64,000 bases of DNA from Fumia sp045615345 (GCA_045615345.1 JAZLER010000009.1:1-64000); one strand, 5' to 3'. Positions 32,691 to 41,071 are shown, counted from the first letter of the stretch. Notes: a model not told the origin generated them from the letters alone. Translations and numbers: made by a program.

Positions 32691-33125
32691 ATGATGTACA
32701 GCCCAAAAGTAATGGAGCATTTTGCAAATCCCCATAATGTCGGGGAACTTCCTGATGCAAATGGTATCGGCGAAGTGGGTAACCAGAAATGTGGCGACAT
32801 TATGAAGATATATATCAAGGTTGAAAACAATATTATTGTTGATGTAAAGTTTTTGACTTTCGGTTGTGGTGCAGCTATTGCCACAAGCTCGATGGCAACG
32901 GATTTAATCAAAGGTCAGCCTATTGATGAGGCACTGAAACTTACTAATAAAGCGGTTGTCGAAGCGCTTGACGGCTTGCCTCCCGTTAAGCTTCACTGTT
33001 CGGTACTTGCAGAACAGGCTATAAAAACTGCGATTGCAGATTACTATCGCCGTCAGGGAATAGACCCAACTCCTATTGTAGGCGAAATTCACGAAGAATG
33101 TGACGAGTGTCATTGTGGAGTTTAA
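32691..33125 (+). CDS. nifU: Fe-S cluster scaffold protein (NifU/IscU type)
   Basis: A 144-aa IscU-like scaffold. The three cluster cysteines are in GNQKCGDIMK, FGCGAAIATSS and KLHCSVLAEQA, with the family Asp in CGD. The C-terminal tail (EECDECHCGV) adds three further cysteines, a feature of clostridial NifU-like proteins rather than E. coli IscU. It starts 2 nt after nifS with AAAGGAG upstream and accepts sulfur from it. A start at 32694 is equally possible. Confidence 0.93.
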   Translation: MMYSPKVMEHFANPHNVGELPDANGIGEVGNQKCGDIMKIYIKVENNIIVDVKFLTFGCGAAIATSSMATDLIKGQPIDEALKLTNKAVVEALDGLPPVKLHCSVLAEQAIKTAIADYYRRQGIDPTPIVGEIHEECDECHCGV

Positions 33126-33126
33126 G

Positions 33127-34149
33127 ATGAAAAAGGTATTAGTTGCTTTAAGCGGTGGGGTTGACAGCTCGGTTTGTGTCCATCTTTTAAAAGAAATGGG
33201 ATATGATGTCAGTGCTGTTGTTTTGAAAATGTCACCGGTACACAATGAAACTGTTGAAGATGCCCTCCGTGCGGCAAATGAGCTTCAGATTCCGCTTGTT
33301 GTTAAGGATATGCAAAAAGAATTTGAAGAAATAGTGGTTTCTAATTTTGCAAAAGAGTACTTGAGTGGCAGGACACCAAACCCCTGTATTATATGTAATC
33401 CGCTTGTCAAGTTCAAGGGGCTTATCAATGCAGCAGATGAGCTTCAGATTGATTTTGTTGCAACGGGACATTATGCAAAGCTTGTTAAAAAAGACGATAT
33501 TACCTATCTTTGTAAGGGCGATGTCCTGGAAAGAGATCAGTCCTATATGCTTTACAGATTGCCTCAGAATATCCTTTCAAGGCTTATTTTTCCGCTTGCT
33601 GAAATTCCTAAAACCAAGGTACGCGAAATCGCAGAAGAAATTGGTCTGAGTTGTGCGAAAAAGCCCGACAGTCAGGAAATCTGCTTCATTCCGGATAACG
33701 ATTATCCAAGGTATATCAAGGAAAATTTCGGTAGCTGTGAGGCAGGGGATTTTATCTCACCCGAGGGTGTGCCCTGTGGCAAGCATAAAGGAATTATACA
33801 CTATACCGTAGGTCAGCGAAAACGCCTTGGTATAGCACTGGGCAGGCCTGTTTTTGTAAAGAAAATTGAACCCGAAACGGGCAGAATTTATCTTGCTGAC
33901 GAAAAGGATGCATACGAGAAAGAAATTATCGTTTCCGATATCGCTATGACCTATGAAAACAGTATAAGAAACGGCATGAACGCTACTGTCAAAATCCGTT
34001 CAAGGGCAAACGATGTACCCTGTCAGGTGTTTTTTGAAGGTGATAAACTGCGTGCTGTTTTTGAAACTCCCCAGAAAGCTCCTGCAAAAGGCCAGTCCGC
34101 AGTATTTTATGACGGTACCGTCACCTTAGGCGGAGGATTTATAGAATAA
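33127..34149 (+). CDS. mnmA: tRNA-specific 2-thiouridylase
   Basis: A 340-aa enzyme that makes 2-thiouridine at the wobble position of tRNA Lys, Glu and Gln. The PP-loop SGGVDSSV is at residues 9-16. The catalytic cysteines lie in NPCIICN and SQEICFI; YTVGQRKRLGI and the C-terminal beta-barrel complete the family pattern. It starts 1 nt after nifU (TAAGATG), with GGAG upstream. Its sulfur donor is probably the NifS encoded in the same operon. Confidence 0.96.
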   Translation: MKKVLVALSGGVDSSVCVHLLKEMGYDVSAVVLKMSPVHNETVEDALRAANELQIPLVVKDMQKEFEEIVVSNFAKEYLSGRTPNPCIICNPLVKFKGLINAADELQIDFVATGHYAKLVKKDDITYLCKGDVLERDQSYMLYRLPQNILSRLIFPLAEIPKTKVREIAEEIGLSCAKKPDSQEICFIPDNDYPRYIKENFGSCEAGDFISPEGVPCGKHKGIIHYTVGQRKRLGIALGRPVFVKKIEPETGRIYLADEKDAYEKEIIVSDIAMTYENSIRNGMNATVKIRSRANDVPCQVFFEGDKLRAVFETPQKAPAKGQSAVFYDGTVTLGGGFIE

Positions 34150-34151
34150 TA

Positions 34152-34188
34152 CTAACCGACAAAGTTATTTTTACTTTGTCGGTTTTTT
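34152..34188 (+). terminator. Terminator after mnmA
   Basis: AACCGACAAAGT / ACTTTGTCGGTT around TATTTTT, then a T tract. Confidence 0.88.
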
Positions 34189-34246
34189 CTTTGATATTTT
34201 AAGGTTTTGCAGACAAAATAATATTGTATTAAAAGGGGGAGATTTT

Positions 34247-35206
34247 TTGAAAAAATATATACTTATTTTTTCCCTGACAGGGATTCTGATGACAAGTATG
34301 ATTTTGCCGCATAAAGAAACAATGGTAGAGGTGATAAATCCTGAAAAGATGAATTTTACCGAAACTGTTACTGTTACAGGTATTTTAGAAGAACAGAAAA
34401 AGCGTGATATTGCCGTTGATTTTCCCATTGTTCCCAAAGAGGTTATGGTGGAAGTGGGCGAAAAAGTTAATATCGGCGATATTCTTGCAACCGTTGATAT
34501 AAACGCTACAAAAGATGCTGTTTTAACGCTTGCATCAAATTACAGCGATATAATCCCAAAAGATATAACAGACCTTGTGAAGAATCTTGACCTTGACAGC
34601 CTTTTAAGTTCAGGACTTTTCCCGACAGAGGTTGTGAGTACCGCCAGTGGCGTTGTGACAAGTATGACGATGACAAGCGGAAATATGACCTTGCCCAAAA
34701 CAACTGCGGCAGTAGTTTCCTCAACCGATAAATTAAGGGCGAGGTTTTTTGTTTCCGAAAACGATGTGGAGAAGATAACTGAGGGCACAGAAGTTTTATT
34801 TACAGCCAATGCGCTTCGTGATAAAGTTTTTTCCTGCACTGTCACAGATGTATCTCCTACTGCATATCAGCGACTTTCGGGTCTTAACTACAATACTGTA
34901 ATTGATGTGGTTGCAAATATCGACAAAAACTACAAAGGTCTGCGTTCGGGATACACCGTAAAGGGTAAAATTCCTGTTTCGGAGGAAAGGGAAGTGATGG
35001 TTTTGCCCTTTGAAACAGTTTTCAGAGAGGAAACAGGTGAAGAATATGTATTTGTGTACGATGCAGGCAAGGCGGTTAAAAGATATGTAACAACGGGGGA
35101 AGAATTTACAACTTCTGTTGAAATAACAAGTGGAATCAAAGAAGACGATATGATTATTTTAACTGAAACTAAACTTAAGAGTTTGCAGAAAGTGATGGTA
35201 AAATGA
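34247..35206 (+). CDS. HlyD/MacA-like efflux adaptor subunit
   Basis: A 319-aa protein with an N-terminal signal/membrane segment (ILIFSLTGILMTSMIL) and the barrel-sandwich hybrid and beta-barrel domains of the MacA/HlyD adaptor family (VEVGEKVNIGDILATVD, SGYTVKGKIPV, VLPFETVF). The hairpin is short, as usual in Gram-positives. The start codon is TTG with GGGGGAG upstream. Its stop overlaps the start of the FtsX-type permease by 4 nt (ATGATAA), so the two form a complex. A promoter upstream (TTGCAG near 34207) is not convincing. Confidence 0.8.
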   Translation: MKKYILIFSLTGILMTSMILPHKETMVEVINPEKMNFTETVTVTGILEEQKKRDIAVDFPIVPKEVMVEVGEKVNIGDILATVDINATKDAVLTLASNYSDIIPKDITDLVKNLDLDSLLSSGLFPTEVVSTASGVVTSMTMTSGNMTLPKTTAAVVSSTDKLRARFFVSENDVEKITEGTEVLFTANALRDKVFSCTVTDVSPTAYQRLSGLNYNTVIDVVANIDKNYKGLRSGYTVKGKIPVSEEREVMVLPFETVFREETGEEYVFVYDAGKAVKRYVTTGEEFTTSVEITSGIKEDDMIILTETKLKSLQKVMVK

Positions 35207-36345
35207 TAAAAAAAAGACTTAGAAACATTTTGACGGTTCTGGGGATTTGTATCGGTGCTTTTTCAGTTGTGATAACGGGAGCCGTAAGCGATATAGGCAA
35301 AGAAGTTATAAATCGTGAGCTTGACGGTATAGGGGTTGACGGAATTTCTGTAACAAATAGAAATGAAAAAGAAAAAACACTTTCAAAGGAAGTGTTATCC
35401 GCTTTGAAATCTTCAGAAGATGTTTTGAATGTGACACCGCTTACTTTCAGTTATGCTGAGGTTACAGCGCGTGGCAAAAATGAAAAAACTGTTATAATGG
35501 GGGTCGACTACAACGCGAGCGAGGTTTTTTCTCTTGAAGTTATCCACGGCAGTCTTATCGACAGAATAGATGTGAAAAAGGAAAACTGTGTGTGTGTTGT
35601 GGACGAAGCATTCGCACTGGAGAATTTTAACAGAAGCAATATTGTCGGAAATGAAATTGAAATCCTTTTGAATGGTACACCTTGCATTTTTGAGATAAAA
35701 GGGGTAGCGAAAACAGGGGGAAATCTTGTACAGGGTATGATGGGGAGTTATATCCCATCCATCATCTATCTTCCCTACACAACAAAACAAACACTGACTA
35801 TGAATGATAAATTCGACCAGATAGCGGTAAGAGTTAAAGAGGGCAAAGACGAAGATACAGTTAAAGCAAATATATTAAGTAATCTCGGTACTCTTAAAAA
35901 AGGACTCAGGGTTGACAATTTAAGCGGATATAAAAATGAGTTTAATGTGATTCTGGACGGCGTTACTTTGATTTTAGGTGCAATTGCAGGTATAAGCCTT
36001 ATAGTAGCAGGGCTTCTGATTATGACGGTTATGCTGACCGCCGTAAATGAACGGACAAAGGAAATCGGTATTAAAAAATCAATCGGTGCATCGAGTAAAA
36101 GGATAGTAAAAGAGTTTATGATTGAAGCGTTTGTACTTTCGTTAAAGGGTGGTTTGTCGGGAGCTTTTTTGGGTGCACTTTCAGGACTTGTTGTTTCTCT
36201 TATTGTTGGTACAGGATTTATAGTCAATTTTAAATTTATAGCGGTTACCGTTATTTTTGCAATTATTATGGGTGTTTTATTCGGGGTTTATCCGGCACTC
36301 AAAGCTTCAAGGTTAAACCCTGCCGATGCGTTACGGCGCGAGTAA
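35203..36345 (+). CDS. MacB/FtsX-type ABC transporter permease
   Basis: A 380-aa permease with one N-terminal helix (NILTVLGICIGAFSVVITGAV), a large extracellular MacB periplasmic-core-like domain (~40-250), and three C-terminal helices (ILGAIAGISLIVAGLLIMTVML, then two more) ending in YPALKASRLNPADALRRE. MacB-type systems need an ATPase, either fused or adjacent. None is present on either side, so it must borrow one encoded elsewhere. Likely role: export of, or response to, a peptide or lipid. The 3' end overlaps the convergent thioesterase gene by 15 nt. Confidence 0.85.
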   Translation: MIKKRLRNILTVLGICIGAFSVVITGAVSDIGKEVINRELDGIGVDGISVTNRNEKEKTLSKEVLSALKSSEDVLNVTPLTFSYAEVTARGKNEKTVIMGVDYNASEVFSLEVIHGSLIDRIDVKKENCVCVVDEAFALENFNRSNIVGNEIEILLNGTPCIFEIKGVAKTGGNLVQGMMGSYIPSIIYLPYTTKQTLTMNDKFDQIAVRVKEGKDEDTVKANILSNLGTLKKGLRVDNLSGYKNEFNVILDGVTLILGAIAGISLIVAGLLIMTVMLTAVNERTKEIGIKKSIGASSKRIVKEFMIEAFVLSLKGGLSGAFLGALSGLVVSLIVGTGFIVNFKFIAVTVIFAIIMGVLFGVYPALKASRLNPADALRRE

Positions 36346-36717
36346 TTTCGGGACCTTTACGGGCCTTTCGTTTTCGTCAAGGGCGACCATTTTTAAAAAA
36401 GCCGTATTTATAAGGGTGCGGCTTCCGTTTAATTTTTCAACAAAGGTATCTACTTTTACAATCATTGATGTATTCCCGACCTTAGATATCTGTCCGCAGA
36501 GTAAAATGGTATCATTTATATGTGCAGGGGCTTTGAATATGAGATTATCTATTGTGACGGTGGTGACATTGCACCCCGAGTGGCGTCTTGCTACAACTGC
36601 CGCTACGATATCAATCCAGGAAAGAAGTGTTCCGCCGAAAAGTCTTCCGTAGCCGTTTGTGTGTTCGGGAAGTACAATCTGCACCTGTTCTGTGTAAGAA
36701 TCTGAAATTTTTTTCAT
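36331..36717 (-). CDS. Acyl-CoA thioesterase (hotdog fold, YkhA/YciA-like)
   Basis: A 128-aa hotdog thioesterase hydrolysing acyl-CoA. MLPEHTNGYGRLFGG-type motif (VLPEHTNGYGRLFGGTLLSW) and RRHSGCNVTTVTIDNL match the family helix and active-site Asp/Asn region. The gene has AAGGTG upstream on the - strand. Its 3' end overlaps the convergent permease gene by 15 nt and no terminator lies between them. Confidence 0.9.
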   Translation of the reverse strand: MKKISDSYTEQVQIVLPEHTNGYGRLFGGTLLSWIDIVAAVVARRHSGCNVTTVTIDNLIFKAPAHINDTILLCGQISKVGNTSMIVKVDTFVEKLNGSRTLINTAFLKMVALDENERPVKVPKLLAP

Positions 36718-36765
36718 AAAATCACCTTTTTATTTTTATTTTACCGCTTAAAAGCGAAAAAACAC

Positions 36766-36794
36766 TTGACAATTTTTGAAAAAAGTATTATTCT
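36766..36794 (+). promoter_or_regulatory. Promoter of the ilv operon
   Basis: TTGACA (36766-36771), 17-nt spacer, TATTCT (36789-36794), followed by a ~275-nt leader. Confidence 0.72.
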
Positions 36795-36799
36795 ATATG

Positions 36800-37056
36800 A
36801 CATAGATTAAATGCACAGACAGGGACACGCTTTTATTTTTGTGCTTTCAGAGAGCTGTTGGCCGGTGTAAAACAGCAGTACGGATAAAAGTCAATCACCC
36901 TCGAGCAGACCGCTGAAATTTATAGAAGAGTAAGCAGGTACGGTTTCCTCCGTTACGGGAAGCACATTGTTTGATGTGATTGAGTGGTCTTTATGACAAC
37001 AAGAGTGGTACCGTGGAAGTATAACTTTCATCTCTTACGAGGTGGAAGTTTTTTGT
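36800..37056 (+). promoter_or_regulatory. T-box leader with an isoleucine (ATC) specifier
   Basis: Stem I can be drawn: AGGG (36821-36824) with CCCT (36898-36901), and CTTTTAT (36830-36836) with ATAAAAG (36884-36890). The internal loop between them reads TCAATCA on the 3' side, giving specifier ATC (Ile) at 36894-36896. The apical AGAGAGC and GGTGTAA motifs are present. The T-box core is AAGAGTGGTACCGTGG (37001-37016), and the terminator pairs AACTTTCATCTC with GAGGTGGAAGTT before a T tract. Uncharged tRNA-Ile should switch on ilvB-ilvN-ilvA. Confidence 0.9.
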
Positions 37057-37074
37057 TTTGAGAGGAGAATATAA

Positions 37075-38760
37075 ATGATACTTACAGGCGCACAGATTAT
37101 TATGGAATGTCTGCTTGAACAGAAAGTGGATACTGTTTTTGGTTATCCGGGTGGCGCAGTACTTAATATTTATGATGCACTTTATCAGTACAGTGACAGA
37201 ATTAACCATATTCTTACAGCACACGAGCAGGGTGCTGCACACGCGGCTGACGGCTATGCTCGTTCAAGCGGTAAAACAGGTGTCTGCATTGCAACATCAG
37301 GTCCCGGTGCGACTAACCTTGTAACAGGTATTGCGACAGCCTATATGGACTCTGTACCGATGGTTGCTATTACAGGTAATGTTAACCGTGACCTTCTGGG
37401 CCTTGACAGTTTCCAGGAAGTTGACATCACAGGTATTACAATGCCTATCACAAAGCATAACTACATAGTTAAGGACATAAAGGACCTTGCCGATATTATG
37501 AGAGAGGCTTTCTTTATTGCAAATACAGGAAGAAAAGGCCCTGTTCTTATCGATATCCCCAAGGATATAACCGGTGCCAAAACCGAATACACCCCCAAAG
37601 AAATCGTAAACTCTGAGGAAACTCCTATGCCTCCCAAAGACTGGATGGACAAGGCTATTGAGCTTCTTTCGGAAAGCGAAAGACCCCTCATTTATGCGGG
37701 AGGCGGTGTGCTTTTGTCTGAAGCAAGTGAAGAACTTATGGCTTTGGCTGAAACTCTGGATGCTCCCGTTTCCTGTTCTTTGATGTGCCAGGGTGGATTT
37801 GACCAGACAAACCCCAGATATATCGGAATGCTCGGTATGCACGGAACAAAAACGGCCTCCCTTGCGATTGCTGACTGTGATTTGCTTGTTGCTGTAGGTA
37901 CTCGCTTTTCCGACAGGGTTACCTGCAACACTTCATTGTTTGCAAAGCATTGTCCCATTTTGCAGATAGACATCGACCCTGCCGAATTTAACAAAAATGT
38001 TGATGTTGATATAAGACTTAAAGGTGATGCAAAGGCTATTATAAAAGAGCTTTTGAAATCCCTTAAAAAGTCAAGAAACAGTGAGTGGATGGGCAACATT
38101 TATGCCTGGAAACAGGAGTTTCCGCTTTCGCAGAAAGCTGATGCCGAAACTTCGATTACTCCCCAGGAAGTACTCGAATGCCTTACAAAACTCACAAACT
38201 CCGAAGCTATTATCACAACTGAAGTCGGTCAGCATCAGATGTGGGCTGCACAGTTTTACAGCTACAAAAATCCTCGTCAGTTTGTGACTTCGGGCGGACT
38301 TGGTACGATGGGATTCGGACTTGGTGCATCACTCGGTGCTCAGGTTGCAAACCCCGATAAACGCGTAATAAATATTGCAGGTGACGGAAGCTTCCATATG
38401 AACGCAAATGAGCTTTCAACTGCCGCAAAATACAATATTCCGATTATCGAACTTCTCTTTAATAATGAGGTTTTAGGTATGGTTCGTCAGTGGCAGAAGC
38501 TTTTCTATGACGGCAGGTTTTCTCAGACAACTTTAGAGAAAAAGACAGACTATGAACGCCTCGCTGAAGCATATGGTGTTAAGGCTCTGACAATTGACAA
38601 GCGAGAAGACATCGAGCCTGTTTTAAAAGAAGCATTAAACTACAATGGACCCGTGTTTATCAACTGTAAGATAAGCCGTGATATCAATGTTTTGCCGATG
38701 GTACCTGCAGGTGCTTCGGTTGAGCAGCCTATCTTAGAAATGAAATGGGAGGCAAAATAA
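37075..38760 (+). CDS. ilvB: Acetolactate synthase, large catalytic subunit
   Basis: A 561-aa thiamine-diphosphate enzyme making acetolactate or acetohydroxybutyrate, the first common step of branched-chain amino acid synthesis. LTAHEQGAAHAADGYARS contains the TPP-activating glutamate. The GDGSFHMNANELST...NN segment is the TPP/Mg site. Length is usual. AGAGGAG lies before the ATG. First gene of a T-box-controlled operon. Confidence 0.97.
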   Translation: MILTGAQIIMECLLEQKVDTVFGYPGGAVLNIYDALYQYSDRINHILTAHEQGAAHAADGYARSSGKTGVCIATSGPGATNLVTGIATAYMDSVPMVAITGNVNRDLLGLDSFQEVDITGITMPITKHNYIVKDIKDLADIMREAFFIANTGRKGPVLIDIPKDITGAKTEYTPKEIVNSEETPMPPKDWMDKAIELLSESERPLIYAGGGVLLSEASEELMALAETLDAPVSCSLMCQGGFDQTNPRYIGMLGMHGTKTASLAIADCDLLVAVGTRFSDRVTCNTSLFAKHCPILQIDIDPAEFNKNVDVDIRLKGDAKAIIKELLKSLKKSRNSEWMGNIYAWKQEFPLSQKADAETSITPQEVLECLTKLTNSEAIITTEVGQHQMWAAQFYSYKNPRQFVTSGGLGTMGFGLGASLGAQVANPDKRVINIAGDGSFHMNANELSTAAKYNIPIIELLFNNEVLGMVRQWQKLFYDGRFSQTTLEKKTDYERLAEAYGVKALTIDKREDIEPVLKEALNYNGPVFINCKISRDINVLPMVPAGASVEQPILEMKWEAK

Positions 38761-39236
38761 TGGAAAAAGAATATCTTTTATCGGTTACTGCACAGAACAA
38801 TTCAGGTGTTCTTTTAAGAATTGCCGGTCTTTTCAGCCGCCGTGGTTATAACATTTTAAGTATCGTTGCGGCACAGAGTGAGGACTCCGAAACCTCCCGT
38901 CTTATCATCGTTGTAAAAGGCGATGACAAGATTGTAAGACAGGTTGAAAAACAGCTTTGCAAGCTTCACGATGTTATCGCAGTTGATGTTTTGAATGATG
39001 AGGAAGCAGTTGTCAGGGAGTATCTGCTCATTAAAGTTACAAGAACTTCCGAAACCAATGCGCACCTTGTTGCGATTGCAAATGTTTTCCACGCAGATGT
39101 TTTGAATGTTTCCGAAAACTCAATGATTTTAGAACTTGCAAGTAATGCAAAAACACTTAACTCTTTTGTCGAGCTTTTTAAACCTTACGGAATTGAAAAA
39201 ATCCTCCGTACGGGTGCAATGGCAATGACCATTTAG
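38760..39236 (+). CDS. ilvN: Acetolactate synthase, small regulatory subunit
   Basis: A 158-aa ACT-domain regulatory subunit (LSVTAQNNSGVLLRIAGLFSRRGYNILSI) that activates IlvB and gives valine feedback inhibition. The second half is the ALS small-subunit C-terminal domain. The ATG overlaps the ilvB stop (TAATG) with GGGAGG 8 nt upstream, so translation is coupled. Confidence 0.96.
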   Translation: MEKEYLLSVTAQNNSGVLLRIAGLFSRRGYNILSIVAAQSEDSETSRLIIVVKGDDKIVRQVEKQLCKLHDVIAVDVLNDEEAVVREYLLIKVTRTSETNAHLVAIANVFHADVLNVSENSMILELASNAKTLNSFVELFKPYGIEKILRTGAMAMTI

Positions 39237-39247
39237 GAGGAAAAATT

Positions 39248-40447
39248 ATGTTGACTTTAGATAAAGTTTATCAGGCATCGTATGTGCTTAAAAAGGTTAT
39301 TAGACCGACAGATGTTATCGCTGCTCCCGTTATAAACCCAGAATGTGAAGTTTATCTTAAAACCGAAAATCTTCAGGTTACGGGTTCATTTAAGGTGAGA
39401 GGAGCTTACTTTAAAATTTCTCAGCTTACCGATGAGGAAAAAGCTTGCGGTGTTATCGCCTGCTCTGCGGGTAACCATGCCCAGGGTGTGGCTCTGGCTG
39501 CTAAGGAATGTGGTATAAGACCGCTTATCTGTATTCCCGATGGTGCTCCCATCTCTAAAGTAGAGGCTACCAAAAGCTACGGTGCTGATGTTTTGCTCGT
39601 CAAAGGCGTTTATGATGATGCTTATAACAAGGCAATCGAAATCCGTGACGAAAAGAAGATGACTTTTATTCACCCTTATGACGACCTTGATGTTATTGCA
39701 GGTCAGGGTACCATAGGCCTTGAACTTATTCAGCAGCTCCCCGATTTGGATGCAGTTATCGTTCCCATCGGTGGTGGCGGACTTATTTCAGGTATCGCTT
39801 TTGCAGTTAAATCCTTAAACCCCAATATCAAGGTTTATGGTGTTCAGGCTGCAGGTGCTCCTTCGATGTACGAATCGGTTAAAAAAGGCGAACAGATTAC
39901 TTTAGGTGGTGTTAATACAATCGCTGACGGTATCGCTGTAAAGCATCCCGGTAACAATACTTTTGAATTAGTTAACAAATATGTTGACGAAATTGTTACT
40001 GTTACCGATGACGAAATTTCCACTGCAATTTTGACTCTTATCGAAAAACAGAAGATGATTGCAGAGGGTGCAGGTGCTGTATCGGTTGCCGCTGCTATGT
40101 TCAACAAAGTTGATATCAAGGGTAAGAAGGTTGCCTGTGTTATCTCGGGCGGTAACATTGATGTTACCATCCTTTCGAGGGTAATAAGCCGTGGCCTTAT
40201 GAAGTCAGGCCGTTCTTCCGATATCACAATTGCACTTGTTGATAAACCCGGTCAGCTTCAGGAAGTTTCTACAATCATTGCAAAACTCGGTGCAAACGTT
40301 GTTTCTGTACGCCATGACCGTTCGGATGAGAATATGGATATCAATTCCTGCTTCTTACGTTTGAGAATGGAAACAAGAGACCACGAACATGTTGAAATGA
40401 TTAAAAAAGCCCTTGCCGAAGCAGGTTATGAAATAGTTGAAAGATAA
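39248..40447 (+). CDS. ilvA: Threonine dehydratase with C-terminal ACT domain
   Basis: A 399-aa PLP enzyme converting threonine to 2-oxobutyrate. The PLP lysine is in VTGSFKVRGA, and GGGGLISGIAF binds the cofactor phosphate. An ACT-like domain (ITIALVDKPGQLQEVSTII) covers the last ~75 residues. The 400-aa length resembles the single-ACT form also found in catabolic enzymes, but the position after ilvBN under an Ile-type T-box supports a biosynthetic role: 2-oxobutyrate feeds isoleucine synthesis. GGAGG precedes the ATG. Confidence 0.94.
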   Translation: MLTLDKVYQASYVLKKVIRPTDVIAAPVINPECEVYLKTENLQVTGSFKVRGAYFKISQLTDEEKACGVIACSAGNHAQGVALAAKECGIRPLICIPDGAPISKVEATKSYGADVLLVKGVYDDAYNKAIEIRDEKKMTFIHPYDDLDVIAGQGTIGLELIQQLPDLDAVIVPIGGGGLISGIAFAVKSLNPNIKVYGVQAAGAPSMYESVKKGEQITLGGVNTIADGIAVKHPGNNTFELVNKYVDEIVTVTDDEISTAILTLIEKQKMIAEGAGAVSVAAAMFNKVDIKGKKVACVISGGNIDVTILSRVISRGLMKSGRSSDITIALVDKPGQLQEVSTIIAKLGANVVSVRHDRSDENMDINSCFLRLRMETRDHEHVEMIKKALAEAGYEIVER

Positions 40448-40453
40448 ATTTTT

Positions 40454-40485
40454 AAAAAATCCGAGCGAAAGCTCGGATTTTTTTA
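40454..40485 (+). terminator. Terminator of the ilv operon
   Basis: AAATCCGAGC / GCTCGGATTT with a GAAA loop and a T tract. Confidence 0.9.
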
Positions 40486-40494
40486 AAAAAGGTA

Positions 40495-40523
40495 TTGACA
40501 AATCTGTTTCAAGAGTGTAAAAT
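40495..40523 (+). promoter_or_regulatory. Promoter of tRNA-Ser
   Basis: TTGACA (40495-40500), 17-nt spacer, TAAAAT (40518-40523), 27 nt before the tRNA. Confidence 0.82.
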
Positions 40524-40550
40524 AGTAAAAGTCGTCAAGACACAATATAT

Positions 40551-40643
40551 GGAGAAGTCGCCTAGCTTGGTTTATGGCGCACGACTGGAACTCGTGTATG
40601 GGTTAATAGCTCATCGAGGGTTCGAATCCCTCCTTCTCCGCCA
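40551..40643 (+). tRNA. tRNA-Ser (anticodon GGA)
   Basis: Class II tRNA with a long variable arm. Acceptor arms GGAGAAG/CTTCTCC with discriminator G and encoded CCA. The anticodon stem CACGA/TCGTG encloses CTGGAAC (anticodon GGA, codons TCC/TCT). It is a stand-alone gene with its own promoter and terminator. Confidence 0.95.
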
Positions 40644-40679
40644 AAAATAATCACCTGCAATAGCAGGTGATTTTTTATT
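40644..40679 (+). terminator. Terminator of tRNA-Ser
   Basis: AATCACCTGC / GCAGGTGATT with an AATA loop and a T tract. Confidence 0.9.
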
Positions 40680-40702
40680 GTCGTGATTTTAATTTTTAGA
40701 GC

Positions 40703-40731
40703 TTGCAAAAATAATTACAATGTGATATAAT
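40703..40731 (+). promoter_or_regulatory. Promoter of the thi operon
   Basis: TTGCAA (40703-40708), 17-nt spacer, TATAAT (40726-40731), just upstream of the TPP riboswitch. Confidence 0.8.
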
Positions 40732-40748
40732 ACTTAAAAATAAATAAA

Positions 40749-40838
40749 AACGGGAGCTTGTAGTACAGGCTGAGAGGAAGGTATGACCTTCGACCGAGAA
40801 CCTGATTTGGATAATGCCAACGTAGGGATGCCTGAACG
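40749..40838 (+). promoter_or_regulatory. TPP riboswitch (THI element)
   Basis: All conserved parts are present: GGGAGC, the P3 stem GCTTGT/ACAGGC followed by TGAGA, ACCTGATTTGGATAATGCC and AACGTAGGGA. TPP binding is expected to favour the downstream terminator and so reduce thiW-thiM-thiE-thiD expression. Confidence 0.95.
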
Positions 40839-40867
40839 AAAGTGTCTGGAATAACGAAGTGTAAATT

Positions 40868-40904
40868 GGAAGTTACCAAAACGGTAGCTTCCTTTTTTAT
40901 TTTT
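40868..40904 (+). terminator. Terminator of the TPP riboswitch
   Basis: GGAAGTTACC / GGTAGCTTCC hairpin with one mismatch and a T tract; it acts as the expression platform for the aptamer upstream. Confidence 0.82.
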
Positions 40905-40946
40905 GTGGAGGTGAGAAAATATTTCCGTAAGTATCGGACGGATAGA

Positions 40947-41043
40947 AGGGGAGCGCCTTGTATCTTGTATTTTGCGATGGGAACCCGTGTTTCGGGGTGA
41001 GAGGAGAAAATGAATTCTCGACCGGGCAAGGCATACGCCTTGT
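40947..41043 (+). promoter_or_regulatory. Second, partial TPP-aptamer-like RNA with competing hairpins
   Basis: This segment repeats the order of the TPP aptamer's pyrimidine-sensing half: GGGGAGC, a P3-like hairpin CCCG/CGGG, TGAGAGG, a small hairpin GAGAA/TTCTC, then CGACCG. Compare TGAGAGG...CGACCG in the first aptamer. The pyrophosphate-sensing half (ACCTGA...GATAATGCC) is absent. In its place CAAGGC (41027-41032) can pair either with GCCTTG upstream (40955-40960) or with GCCTTG downstream (41037-41042). These are mutually exclusive folds, 30 nt before the thiW start. It may be a decayed tandem riboswitch or an element with a different ligand. The rest of 40905-41071 holds nothing else I can name. 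Confidence 0.5.
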
Positions 41044-41071
41044 AAAAAAACGAGAAATGAGGAAATTTAAA

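Noticed and set aside
40958..41071. 38-residue N-terminal extension of ThiW
   Set aside because: It overlaps the TPP-aptamer-like RNA element, has no good ribosome binding site and is not hydrophobic like the rest.
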